DNA of 64,000 nt from Streptomyces sp. MST-110588. Lineage in GTDB: Bacteria > Actinomycetota > Actinomycetes > Streptomycetales > Streptomycetaceae. Positions 54,401-61,920 of the stretch are shown here, in pieces. Every line of letters begins with the position of its first letter. The stretch's first letter is position 1. The DNA is taken from assembly GCF_022695595.1 (NCBI RefSeq), contig NZ_CP074380.1, forward strand, positions 4,686,501 through 4,750,500, in the 5' to 3' direction. The notes under the pieces were generated by a model. It had not been told where the DNA came from and did not search any database. It saw nothing but the letters and a program-made list of their open reading frames with translations. Made by a program: the position numbers and the translations under genes.

Positions 54401-54933
54401 ACGTACGCGCAGTCCAGGGCGTCGCCGGCCGCCTCGGGGGGTGCCGTGCCGGCGGCCCGGGCCGGCACCGGGGTGCCGCCGGGCGTCAGCTCGACCCGGG
54501 CCCGCAGCCCGCGCACCCGGCAGGCACTGCCCGGCAGCAGCACGACGACCCGCACCTCGGCGTCCTCGGCCATCGCCCGCAGCCGGGCCGGCGGCAGGTC
54601 GTCGTCCAGGGGTACGTAGGCGGCGCCCGCCTTCAGGACACCCAGGAAGGCGACCAGGGCCTCCAGCGAACGCCTGCCGCAGACGCCGACCTTCGTGCCG
54701 GGCCGTACGCCGCTGTCGTGCAGGCGGGCGGCCAGCGCGTCCGAGCGGACGCGGAGCTCCTCATAGGTCAGCAGGCGGTCGTGGTGGCGCGCGGCCACCG
54801 CTCCGGGGTCGCGGGCCGCCTGCTCGTCGAAGAGCTCGTGCAGACGCCGGTCGCGGGCCTGTTCGTACGGGGGTGCGGTCATCACGGGCAGGGGTTCGAG
54901 GCGGGATTCGGTGGTGGACACCTGGACAGTCAC
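51496..54933 (-). CDS. NRPS-like enzyme, A-T-reductase (1145 aa)
   Basis: A stand-alone module. The adenylation domain (about residues 25-520) has TSGSTGRPKP, NFYGPTE, YRTGDRV, LGRLDRQLKLRGHRVEPDE and the catalytic Lys514 in SAGKVD. By eye its specificity residues read D-A-I-L-V-A-F-V-V-K, suggesting a hydrophobic amino acid. A carrier domain with FFLIGGDSLLA (Ser666) follows a repeat-rich linker (525-600). The C-terminal thioester reductase (from about 757) has LLTGASGFVGAFLLDRLL and the catalytic YAESKW. It would load an amino acid and release it as an aldehyde or alcohol. The start is GTG 54933 or GTG 54921. No other NRPS gene is adjacent. Confidence 0.9.
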   Translation of the reverse strand: MTVQVSTTESRLEPLPVMTAPPYEQARDRRLHELFDEQAARDPGAVAARHHDRLLTYEELRVRSDALAARLHDSGVRPGTKVGVCGRRSLEALVAFLGVLKAGAAYVPLDDDLPPARLRAMAEDAEVRVVVLLPGSACRVRGLRARVELTPGGTPVPARAAGTAPPEAAGDALDCAYVMFTSGSTGRPKPVAIPHRGVVRLVLSEPRLPPPGPDDVVLHAYGLSSDASTIEIWAALLSGARLELVDREDLLSPPALERCLREGGVSIALLTTSVFHHMARSRPQGLGSLRFVSAGGEAMDADLARAVLRACPHTTVVNFYGPTENSVVSTFHFVRGLAPDAVSVPIGRPFGASTCYVLRPDGSQAGPGEEGELAVGGDGLALGYFGDRALTAERFVPSPFGSGERLYRTGDRVLRGPDGVLEHLGRLDRQLKLRGHRVEPDEVEARLRSHPHVGEAVVEPDAEARTLLAYVTPATPGAALPLDELRQHCAQWLPAAAVPQLIAMESLPVTSAGKVDRRRLVAGTPPYTGPRTEAGARTEAGARTVTNPGAVTDPSPDDRPGVRSAERPAGRPAGRPDDPRTAAHASGEPLADAVDAFEAVVTKAEAIVSEATTGQSARPSTEPFTATEPDCDTVHGLTDVLAEVWHTVLRVRPAPGDDFFLIGGDSLLAAEVVTRTVTVLGLDAAHGSTLVRALLNDATLAAYTRAVQAARDGAGSPSGASPSGPATTAADFARDAELGFALPPVTGPPPRPDRPSEVLLTGASGFVGAFLLDRLLRATGARVHCPVRAHSADHARRRVHAAFERYGLDTGVLSEARVVCFPFDLTAPRLGLEPTHADELGRRLDLVVHSAAQVNFLYPYAALRAANVEGTRELIRLAAPRRVPVHFLSTVAVLAGFGTAGTHEVREDDPLDHADRLTMGYAESKWVAEQLLRNAAREGLPVAVHRPYEITGDRRSGACNTETAICSLFKTIAETGLAPDIMLPMDFVPVDHVAEAIVHIATRHPADGRTHHHTNPRPAMLHDMLARMQAAGYRLRTLPYGAWVGELVRHVARNPTSATMPFVSLCVDRGNKADISVKEMYLRDTFPRLSRHNIEQALAGSGLHCPPVDAALLDRYLNYFFDSGYLPRPAGTSAPHPADTPAHST

Positions 54934-54994
54934 CTTCCTGCGCGCGGGGACGCGGGCACGCGGGGCGCGTGCAGCACGCGGGTTATGCGCGGTA

Positions 54995-55030
54995 TGGAGA
55001 ACATATAGGGCATATAGAACATAGGGGGCA
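54995..55030. promoter_or_regulatory. AT-rich ATATAG repeat upstream of NRPS
   Basis: Two adjacent CATATAGxxC repeats, followed by ATAGGGG, form a small AT island about 75 bases before the NRPS-like gene on the minus strand. It probably includes the -10 region of its promoter. Confidence 0.5.
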
Positions 55031-55122
55031 CGAAAGGTGCGCGGGGCGCAAGGGGCGCGCGAGACGCGGAGCGCATTTGGCGTACGGGGGAGGCCGGCGG
55101 CAGTGGCGGGAGCCGGCCGCGC

Positions 55123-55638
55123 TCAGACCAGTGCCGCGGCGAAGGAGGCGAAGTCGGCGGACCGCCAGCGCTCCGGGCGCATCCGGAAGGTGACGTCCTG
55201 GACGAGCTGGTCGGCGGTGCCCTGGAGGTAGGCACGGGCCTCGTCCTCCGGGAGGTAGCGCAGGGCCAGCGCCGTGCGCTCCGCCGGGTCGGCCGGGTCG
55301 GTCTCCTGGACGACGGGTCCCTCGACGCTGACGTACCGGTAGGGCGCACGCTCGTCCTGTACGCAGAGGCTGAAGCGGCCCGCCTGCCGGATGAGCCGGG
55401 CCTTGATGCTCTCCCGCGCCGTCTGGACGACCACCTCGCCGCCCGGCTCGTAGCGGTACCAGATCGGGACCAGCAGCGGGGACCGGGGCGGGGAAGGGGG
55501 CGCGGACGCGGGGGTGGACTCGGGGGCGGACGCGGGCGCGGACGGAGAGGCGCCGCGGGTGTCCGGTACCCCGAGCACTCCTACATGGAGGCCGGCGAGG
55601 AACCGCTCGCGCTCGTCACTGGGCATGGTGGGCAGCAC
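55123..55638 (-). CDS. Pyridoxamine 5'-phosphate oxidase-fold protein
   Basis: A 171-residue split-barrel flavin-binding protein. ERFLAGLHVGVLGVPDTRG opens it, then LLVPIWYRYEPGGEVVVQTA and ARLIRQAGRFSLCVQDERAP, followed by YVSVEGPVVQETD. This is the general PNPOx/F420-dependent reductase pattern. A Pro/Ser/Ala-rich repeat (about 32-52) interrupts the first hairpin. AGGAGG five bases before GTG 55638 fixes the start. It lies 190 bases upstream of the NRPS-like gene on the same strand and may supply a redox step in the same pathway. Confidence 0.82.
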   Translation of the reverse strand: MLPTMPSDERERFLAGLHVGVLGVPDTRGASPSAPASAPESTPASAPPSPPRSPLLVPIWYRYEPGGEVVVQTARESIKARLIRQAGRFSLCVQDERAPYRYVSVEGPVVQETDPADPAERTALALRYLPEDEARAYLQGTADQLVQDVTFRMRPERWRSADFASFAAALV

Positions 55639-56016
55639 CCGTACCTCCTGGGCAGTTCCGGTCGTGGTCCGTGCGGACGCCGAGGGCGCAGGCGTCCGTG
55701 GCGCCGACGCTCCACCTCTTTGCCCTGCTCGTCGGCGGCACCAACCTGCTGTCGGGTGCCGTCACACGAGGGAAGTAACGGAGTAACGCTTCTTCCGTCT
55801 GATCGCCGTAACGCGCCGGGGCGCGCGCCGGTCCTCGCATGGGTCTGTACGCCGGTCCGCACGCCGATACGCACGCCGGTTCGTATGCCCTTTCGCGCGC
55901 CGGTTCTCGCGCCGATGGTGCGCACCGGCACGCGCGCCGGGGTGCAAGCCGGGGTGCGGGCTCTTGTGCGCCCCTCTGTACGGCCTTCGCGCGGGCCGCC
56001 GCGCCGGTCCGTGGAG
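55639..56016. other. Intergenic region with CGCCGGT repeats
   Basis: About 380 bases between two minus-strand genes contain many degenerate (A/G)CGCCGGT motifs (55845-55945). I see no gene with support. Confidence 0.5.
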
Positions 56017-56547
56017 TCACCGTCGGACGCCTCGGGCCACGGCTCGTACGCCGTGGCGGGCGAGGTAGGCCAGGGGGTCGGTGTCCGAGCCGTAGCCGCG
56101 CCGGGTACGTACCTCGAAGTGCAGGTGGGGGCCGGTGGCGCGGCCGGTGGAGCCGCTGTAGCCGACGCGGGTGCCGGCCCGTACCCGGCGTCCGACGCGT
56201 ACCGAGATACGGGAGAGGTGCCCGAAGAGCGTGTAGTGGCCGTCCGTCATATGGATGGTCACCGCCTTTCCGTACGCGCCGTGGCGCTTGGCGAGGACGA
56301 CCGTTCCCGGGCCCACGGAGGCGACCGCGGTGCCGGCGGGAACGGCGAAGTCGACGCCGGTGTGGTGCCCCGCCTTCCAGTGGCCGCGCACGCCGTACGG
56401 CTCGGAGATCCGCGGCCGGCCGGACAGCGGACGGACCCACGCCCCGGCCGCGGCGGCGTCGGTGGTGTGCGGCGCCGTCAGGGCGAGCAGGGTGCTGATG
56501 ACCGCCGGAGTTATGCCGTACAGGAGCAGACTGCGGTGGGTGGTCAT
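56017..56547 (-). CDS. M23-family metallopeptidase
   Basis: A 176-residue exported peptidase or peptidoglycan-binding LytM protein. A signal peptide (about residues 1-32) precedes the domain. Zinc-ligand motifs are HTGVDFAVPAGT (H-x3-D) and GPHLHFEVR (H-x-H), so the enzyme should be active on peptidoglycan cross-bridges. PYGVRGHWKAGHH is typical of the Streptomyces group. The last 25 residues are basic. I place the start at ATG 56547 so that the signal peptide is intact; an in-frame ATG at 56583 adds 12 residues. Confidence 0.88.
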   Translation of the reverse strand: MTTHRSLLLYGITPAVISTLLALTAPHTTDAAAAGAWVRPLSGRPRISEPYGVRGHWKAGHHTGVDFAVPAGTAVASVGPGTVVLAKRHGAYGKAVTIHMTDGHYTLFGHLSRISVRVGRRVRAGTRVGYSGSTGRATGPHLHFEVRTRRGYGSDTDPLAYLARHGVRAVARGVRR

Positions 56548-56646
56548 ATCTGCGAGGACACGCCTTACGGCGGACGGACGCATCCGGAGGCGGCGGTGCG
56601 GGCCGCCGAACGGGTGAGGAGAGCGGCGGACGGGCGGGTGACAGGG

Positions 56647-56745
56647 TCGCTGTGGAGGGTTCGCGGTGGGGGAGGATGAGCGGTTCGCTGTGGAGGGTTC
56701 GCGGTGGGGGAGGATGAGCGGTTCGCTGTGGAGGGTTCGCGGTGG
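56647..56745. repeat. 38-bp tandem repeat, 2.6 copies
   Basis: Copies begin at 56647, 56685 and 56723 with exact 38-base periodicity; the third copy is cut after 23 bases. It lies between the M23 and LacI genes. Confidence 0.95.
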
Positions 56746-56797
56746 AGGGGAAGGGGAGCGGCTCGCGGTCGACGGGCGGTACCGCTGCCGGCATCCG

Positions 56798-58075
56798 TCA
56801 GGCGTCGCGGCCGTCGGCGGCGAAGGAGGTGCTCTCCCGGATCTCCAGGCGGGGGAGTTCGGCCTGTACGTGGCGGACCGGTCCGCCGTCGAGCAGGGCC
56901 AGCAGCTCCCGCGCGGCCAGCCGGCCGAAGCCGGCGGTGTCCCGTACCAGGGAGGTCAGACGCGGATGGGTGACCCGGCACAGCGCTGAGTCGTCCCACG
57001 CCACGACGGACAGCGCGGCCGGGACGGGTACGCCGAGCCCGGCGGCGACGAAGGCGCCGGCCACCGCCATGACGTCGTTGTCGTAGACGATCGCGGTGGG
57101 GGGCCGGGGCGAGCCCAGGAGGCGGCGGGTGGCCTCGGCGCCCTCGGTGTCGGAGTAGTCGGTGGGAACGGAGAAGACCTGGCCGGGGTCCAGGCCGAGC
57201 CGCCGTGCCTCGGCCCGCAGGGCACCGACGCGACGCGCGGTGTGGGCCAGGCCGGGCAGCCCCGCGACGTGGGTGATGCGGCGGTGTCCCAGGCCGTACA
57301 GGTGGTCGACGACCGAGCGCATCGCGGCGGCGTCGTCGGCCCGGACGGTGGACAGGGGCGGGGGTAGCGGGGCGGGTGCGCCGGGCGCGCCGGACGGCGT
57401 ACGGAAACCACCGGAACCCCCGGGCCCGTCCTCCAGGCCGCCGATGAAGACGGCGGGCAGGCCCAGCGCGCCCAGCAGGCCGGGGCGCGGGTCGGCGACT
57501 CGGGGGTCGACGACCAGGACGCCGTCCACCCTGCGCTCGGCCCACCACCGCCGGTACGTCGCGCACTCGGCGTCCAGGTCCGCCACCACCTGGAAGAGCA
57601 GCGCCACCCGCCGGGCGCCGAGCGCCTCTTGGATGCCGGAGACCAACTGGAGGAAGAAGGACTCGACGCCCAGGGTGTGCGCGGGGCGCGCGAGGACCAG
57701 CCCCACGCAGCCGGTGGGTTCGCCGGACAGCGCGCGGGCGGCGCTGTTGGCCTGCCAGCCCAGTTCCTCGGCGACCCTGCGGACACGGGCGCGGGTGCCG
57801 GAGGAGACGCCGGCCCGGCCGTTGAGGGCGAAGGAGACGGCGGTGGGGGAGACCCCGGCGCGTACGGCGATGTCCTTCATCGTGGGGCGGCGGGCGGGTG
57901 CCGGACGGCGGACGGCGGCGGAGGCACCGCCGGAGACACCGCCGGAGACACCGCCGGGGCCGCCACCAGGGCCGTCACCAGTGCGTGCACCAGGACCGTC
58001 ACCGGTGCCGGCACCGGACCCGGCTTCGGAGGCGTCCGCGGCGGGCTTCCCCGGGGTTTCGCTGCCGTTTCCCAT
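56798..58075 (-). CDS. LacI-family repressor of the glycan operon
   Basis: A 425-residue regulator. The N-terminal helix-turn-helix (TMKDIAVRAGVSPTAVSFAL) is preceded by an unusual 65-residue Gly/Pro/Ala tail with GDGPGGGPGG-like repeats. The sugar-binding domain has GCVGLVLARPAHTL, DHLYGLGHRRITHVAG and the end motif VVAWDDSALCRVTHPRLTSL. GGGGAA six bases before ATG 58075 supports the start. It diverges from the ABC-transporter operon, with a 14-bp near-palindromic operator in between, so it most likely represses both until an oligosaccharide binds. Confidence 0.9.
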   Translation of the reverse strand: MGNGSETPGKPAADASEAGSGAGTGDGPGARTGDGPGGGPGGVSGGVSGGASAAVRRPAPARRPTMKDIAVRAGVSPTAVSFALNGRAGVSSGTRARVRRVAEELGWQANSAARALSGEPTGCVGLVLARPAHTLGVESFFLQLVSGIQEALGARRVALLFQVVADLDAECATYRRWWAERRVDGVLVVDPRVADPRPGLLGALGLPAVFIGGLEDGPGGSGGFRTPSGAPGAPAPLPPPLSTVRADDAAAMRSVVDHLYGLGHRRITHVAGLPGLAHTARRVGALRAEARRLGLDPGQVFSVPTDYSDTEGAEATRRLLGSPRPPTAIVYDNDVMAVAGAFVAAGLGVPVPAALSVVAWDDSALCRVTHPRLTSLVRDTAGFGRLAARELLALLDGGPVRHVQAELPRLEIRESTSFAADGRDA

Positions 58076-58589
58076 GCCGGTTCCCCTGTCTGGCCGTTCT
58101 TCCCGCCCGAGGCGCCGCCCGCGACCCCGCCGTACCAGGACCCCGTACCCGGACCCGTACTCATAGCCGCAGCCGCGCCGGGAAATGCCGGGACGGGCCG
58201 GAGTGAACCGCATCAGTGACGGTAAACCGCATTAGTGACCACGTCCTAAAGCGCTTCAGCGCCCCAACTCCCGGCAGCGGCCCGCCAAAAGTCCAACGTC
58301 GCACGGATCGCCGTCCGCGGGAACGGCCCGGCCGCCCGTTATGAAAACGACACCCTTCCGGGCGGACGCCGGGCTTTACCGCATCAGTCCAGCTCATGCG
58401 AGTGACACGGCGGTACGGACAGGCCGTCGGCGCCTTCCGCGGGCGGGGCGCGAACGCGCCGGAGCGCAATTCCTCCGTTACGGCGCATTGACGGGAGCGG
58501 ACCCGGCCGACAACGCTGTCATCGCTGTCCGGCGGCGCGTCCGGCCGGGCGTGCCGTGCCGGGCACGGATTCCTCAAGGAGGAGCGAGC
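58076..58589. other. Divergent promoter region of the glycan operon
   Basis: About 510 bases hold a LacI operator candidate (58246-58259) and two tandem copies of an ACCGCATYAGTGAC-like sequence (58206-58240), with a third partial copy near 58379. No gene is seen. Confidence 0.6.
58246..58259. promoter_or_regulatory. LacI-type operator
   Basis: CTAAAGCGCTTCAG has a central GC axis and pairs six of seven bases between its arms, close to the GAAAGCGCTTTC-type operators of actinobacterial sugar repressors. Confidence 0.7.
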
Positions 58590-59936
58590 ATGACGCGCAC
58601 GCACAGGTTCCGGCTCCGCCTCGCCACCGCGGTGGCGGGTCTGCTCCTACCGTCCGCCGCCGCGTGCGGCCTGAGCGGTGACGGCTCGTCCGCCGCCGAG
58701 GACGGACAGCCGGAGCGGACCGGAAAGATCTCCGGCGACATCACCTTCCGCACCCTCCAGCTCAAGCCGACGTTCTCCTCGTACGTGCAGGGCGTCATCG
58801 GTGCGTTCGAGCGGAAGTACCCGGACGTACGGGTGAAGTGGGAGGACGTGCCGGGCGAGGGCTACAACGAGAAGCTGGTCGCCGACGCCCAGGCGGGCGC
58901 GCTGCCCGACGTCGTCAACCTCAACACCGACTCCTTCCAACTCCTGGGCGACCGCGGCATGCTGGCCGACGTCGCGCGCCTGGACCCCGGGGTCTCCAAG
59001 GAGTACGTGCCCGGCGCCTGGGAGCAGTACAAGCTGCCCGGCAAGGGCGACGGCGTGTACGCCTACCCCTGGTACGTCACCCCCGAGATCCTCACGTACA
59101 ACAAGAAGCTCTTCGAGAAGGCCGGCCTGGACACCGGCCGGCCGCCGACGACCGTCGAGCAGTTCTTCGACCACGCCGAGCGGATCGCCGAGCGGTCCGG
59201 CGGCGCGTACTTCGCCTTCATGGCCGACCCCAAGGGCCGGCTCCCTGGCGACTGGCAGAAGATGGGCGTCCCCCTCCTCAACGGCAAGCGGGACGCGTTC
59301 ACCTTCGACACGCCCAAGGCCGTCGAGTGGGTCCAGCGGATGAAGAAGCTGTACGACAAGGGCGCGATGCCCAAGGAGTCGCTGACCAAGTCGGACGACC
59401 TCGCCCAGCTCTACGGCGCGGGCAAGCTGGTCTTCGGGCCCGGTTCCCCCGGCTTCATCAAGGACATCAAGCGCAACTCCCCGCAGGCGTACGCGCAGAC
59501 GCAGGTCGCCCGGGCCGTCACCGGTACGCTCAAGCACATCGGGATCTACACCCAGTCGCTGGGCGTCCGCAAGGACACCAAGCACCCGGACGCGGCGGCC
59601 GAGTTCGCCAAGTGGGTCACCAACGGCCCCAACCAGGTCGCGTTCTCCAAGCAGGTGACGATCTACCCGTCCAACGCCAAGGGACTGGCCGACCCGTACT
59701 TCTCCGGCCGGGGCGACGGCAAGGACCCCGAGACCGTGGCACGGGCCGTGGGCGCCGATCAGCTCAAGGAGGCCGATCTCGACGCCAACACGCCCGTGGA
59801 GTGGACCAACCAGGTCGGTGACGCGGTGGTCCGCGAGATGCAGAAGGCCATCAAGGGCGAGCAGGACGCCGCCACGGCGGTGCACAACGCCCAGGAAGCG
59901 GCCAACGGGATCCTCGCCCGGCAGAAGAAGCGCTGA
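58590..59936 (+). CDS. ABC transporter substrate-binding lipoprotein
   Basis: A 448-residue family 1 extracellular binding protein of the CUT1 (oligosaccharide) class. Its signal peptide ends in a lipobox at SAAAC (Cys about residue 27), so it is tethered outside the membrane. The domain starts FRTLQLKPTFSSYVQGVIGA and includes DAQAGALPDVVNLNTDSFQL, YNKKLFEKAGLDTGRPPTTVEQ and the C-terminal QKAIKGEQDAATAV typical of the class. AGGAGGAG precedes ATG 58590. It opens the operon; its stop overlaps the first permease start (TGATG). Confidence 0.93.
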   Translation: MTRTHRFRLRLATAVAGLLLPSAAACGLSGDGSSAAEDGQPERTGKISGDITFRTLQLKPTFSSYVQGVIGAFERKYPDVRVKWEDVPGEGYNEKLVADAQAGALPDVVNLNTDSFQLLGDRGMLADVARLDPGVSKEYVPGAWEQYKLPGKGDGVYAYPWYVTPEILTYNKKLFEKAGLDTGRPPTTVEQFFDHAERIAERSGGAYFAFMADPKGRLPGDWQKMGVPLLNGKRDAFTFDTPKAVEWVQRMKKLYDKGAMPKESLTKSDDLAQLYGAGKLVFGPGSPGFIKDIKRNSPQAYAQTQVARAVTGTLKHIGIYTQSLGVRKDTKHPDAAAEFAKWVTNGPNQVAFSKQVTIYPSNAKGLADPYFSGRGDGKDPETVARAVGADQLKEADLDANTPVEWTNQVGDAVVREMQKAIKGEQDAATAVHNAQEAANGILARQKKR

Positions 59937-61021
59937 TGGGGCCGGCGTCCGCGCCCGCGTCGGCGGCCGGTAGGGGCCCGGACCCGGGCCCGGGGTCCGG
60001 CGAACGGTCCGGCGGCCCCGTACGCACCAGGCCCGCACCCCGCCGTGACCGGCTCCGCGACCGCCGCCGGGACCGGCTCCGCGACCGCCGCCGTGACCGC
60101 CGCCACGAGCAGGCCCGCCGCGCGGCGATGGAGACGGAGACCGGCCTGGTGCACCGCCGCTGGTGGTCCCCGTACCTGTTCCTGCTGCCCGGCCTGGTCA
60201 TGGTGGCGCTCTTCAGCCTCTGGCCGTTCGTCAACACCGTCGTCCTCTCCCTGACCGACGCCCAGATCCTCAAGGGCGGCACCTTCGTCGGCCTGGACAA
60301 CTACGGCCGGGCGCTGGCCGACCCCGACTTCTGGACGGCGACGACCAACAGCGTCCTGTACCTGGTCGTGGTCGTGCCGTGCCTGGTCCTGCTGCCGCTG
60401 GCGCTGGCCGTCCTGGTACAGAAGAAGATCCCCGGCATCGGCTTCTTCCGCTCCGCCTTCTACACCCCCGTCATCGCCTCGGCGGTCGTCGTCGGCCTGA
60501 TGTGGCAGTGGGTGCTGCGCAGCGACGGGCTGGTCAACACCGTCTTCCAGAAGCTGGGAGTGATCGCCGGGCCGATTCCCTTCCTCACCGATTCCACCAT
60601 GCTCCTGGTGTCCGCGATGATCGTGACGATCTGGAAGGGCCTGGGCTACTACATGGTCTTCTACCTCGCGGCCCTGGGGAACGTACCGGTCTCCTTGTAC
60701 GAGGCCGCGGCGCTGGACGGCGCCGGGCCGCTGCGCCGCTTCCTCAGCGTCACCGTGCCGTGCGTGAAACCGATGATGCTGCTGGTCGGCACGCTCTCGG
60801 CGATCTCCGCGCTGCGGGTGTTCACCGAGGTCTACATCCTCGGCGGGGAGAGCGGCGGGCCCGGTGGCGGCGCCCGTACGCTGCCGTTCCTGGTCCGTCA
60901 GGTGGGCCTGGGCTTCGCCGGCGAGACCGGGTACGCGGCTGCCGTCTCCATCCTGCTGTTCCTCCTGACGCTGGGCTTCAGCCTGCTGGGGCGCAAGCTG
61001 TCCAAGGGGGACGAGGGATGA
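59936..61021 (+). CDS. ABC sugar permease 1
   Basis: A 361-residue membrane permease with six helices and the EAA loop EAAALDGAGPLRRFLSVTVP that contacts the ATPase. It resembles CUT1 permeases of the MalF/UgpA type. The cytoplasmic N-terminal tail of about 75 residues is unusual: a 24-base repeat (60043-60110) encodes (R)DRLRDRRR units giving a strongly basic and charged segment. Start overlaps the binding-protein stop. It forms one translational unit with the next permease (ATGA overlap). Confidence 0.92.
   Translation: MGPASAPASAAGRGPDPGPGSGERSGGPVRTRPAPRRDRLRDRRRDRLRDRRRDRRHEQARRAAMETETGLVHRRWWSPYLFLLPGLVMVALFSLWPFVNTVVLSLTDAQILKGGTFVGLDNYGRALADPDFWTATTNSVLYLVVVVPCLVLLPLALAVLVQKKIPGIGFFRSAFYTPVIASAVVVGLMWQWVLRSDGLVNTVFQKLGVIAGPIPFLTDSTMLLVSAMIVTIWKGLGYYMVFYLAALGNVPVSLYEAAALDGAGPLRRFLSVTVPCVKPMMLLVGTLSAISALRVFTEVYILGGESGGPGGGARTLPFLVRQVGLGFAGETGYAAAVSILLFLLTLGFSLLGRKLSKGDEG
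60043..60110 (+). repeat. 24-bp in-frame repeat (RRDRLRD)
   Basis: About two and a half copies of CGCCGxGACCGGCTCCGCGAC in the permease N-terminal tail encode Arg/Asp-rich octapeptides. Confidence 0.85.
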
Positions 61022-61920
61022 GCGCCCTGCTGTCCCCCGGCCGCTCGCGGCGGGCGCCGGCCGGTCCGCACGGTGGCCCTGCCGTCGCGGGACGGCGCCG
61101 GGGCCGCGCCCTCGCCGGGCTCACCGGCCGCTATCTGACGCTGTGCCTGATGCTGGTGGTGATGCTGGGACCGATCGTCTGGCAATTCCTGACCTCCCTC
61201 AAGGGCCGCGAGGAGAACGTGTACGGGGGCGTGCTGCCCGGCAGCCCGACCCTGGACAACTACGCGCGGGTCGCCGAGTCCTTCCCGCTCCTGCCGTACG
61301 TGGGCAACACACTGACCGTCGCCGCCCTGGCCGTCACCTCCAACTGCCTGTTCGCGGCGATGGGCGGCTACGCCCTGTCGCGGGCGGGCTGGCGGGGACG
61401 CAGGACGGTCTTCACCGTGCTCGTCGCCACGCTGATGTTCCCCTTCGAGTCCGTGATGATCTCGATGTTCCTCACGGTCCGCTCCATGGGCTTGGTGGAC
61501 ACCCTCATCGGCGTCTGGCTGCCCGGCGCGGTCTCCGTACTCAACCTCATGATCATGCGGGCGGCGTTCCTGGCCGTGCCCAAGGAGATCGAGGAGGCCG
61601 CCGTCCTGGACGGCGCGAACGAGTGGCAGCGCTTCACCAGGGTGTTCCTGCCCGCGGCCAAAGGCGCACTGGCGGTGGTGTGCATCACCAGCTTCATGGG
61701 CGCCTGGGACGACTTCCTGTGGCCGCTGATCGTCCTGACCGACCCCGAGCACTACACGCTTCAGCTCGGCCTCAAATCCCTGGCAGGCGCCACCACCGTC
61801 AACGACCAGCGCCTGATCGCCGCCGGGGCGATGGCCGCGCTGCTCCCGATGATGGCGCTCTTCTTCGCCCTCCAGCGGTACTTCTTCAAGGGCGTGGGGG
61901 AGGGGGCGGTCAAGATATGA
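61018..61920 (+). CDS. ABC sugar permease 2
   Basis: A 300-residue permease with six helices and the EAA loop EEAAVLDGANEWQRFTRVFLP. It is of the MalG/UgpE type and pairs with the upstream permease. No ATPase gene lies in the operon. Streptomyces CUT1 systems usually share the ATPase MsiK, so this one probably does too. The end overlaps the start of the hydrolase gene by four bases. Confidence 0.93.
   Translation: MSALLSPGRSRRAPAGPHGGPAVAGRRRGRALAGLTGRYLTLCLMLVVMLGPIVWQFLTSLKGREENVYGGVLPGSPTLDNYARVAESFPLLPYVGNTLTVAALAVTSNCLFAAMGGYALSRAGWRGRRTVFTVLVATLMFPFESVMISMFLTVRSMGLVDTLIGVWLPGAVSVLNLMIMRAAFLAVPKEIEEAAVLDGANEWQRFTRVFLPAAKGALAVVCITSFMGAWDDFLWPLIVLTDPEHYTLQLGLKSLAGATTVNDQRLIAAGAMAALLPMMALFFALQRYFFKGVGEGAVKI

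Noticed and set aside
55690..55790. Plus-strand peptide APTLHLFALLVGGTNLLSG that looks like a membrane helix
   Set aside because: No start codon with a ribosome site and no conserved context; only about 40 codons remain before the stop.
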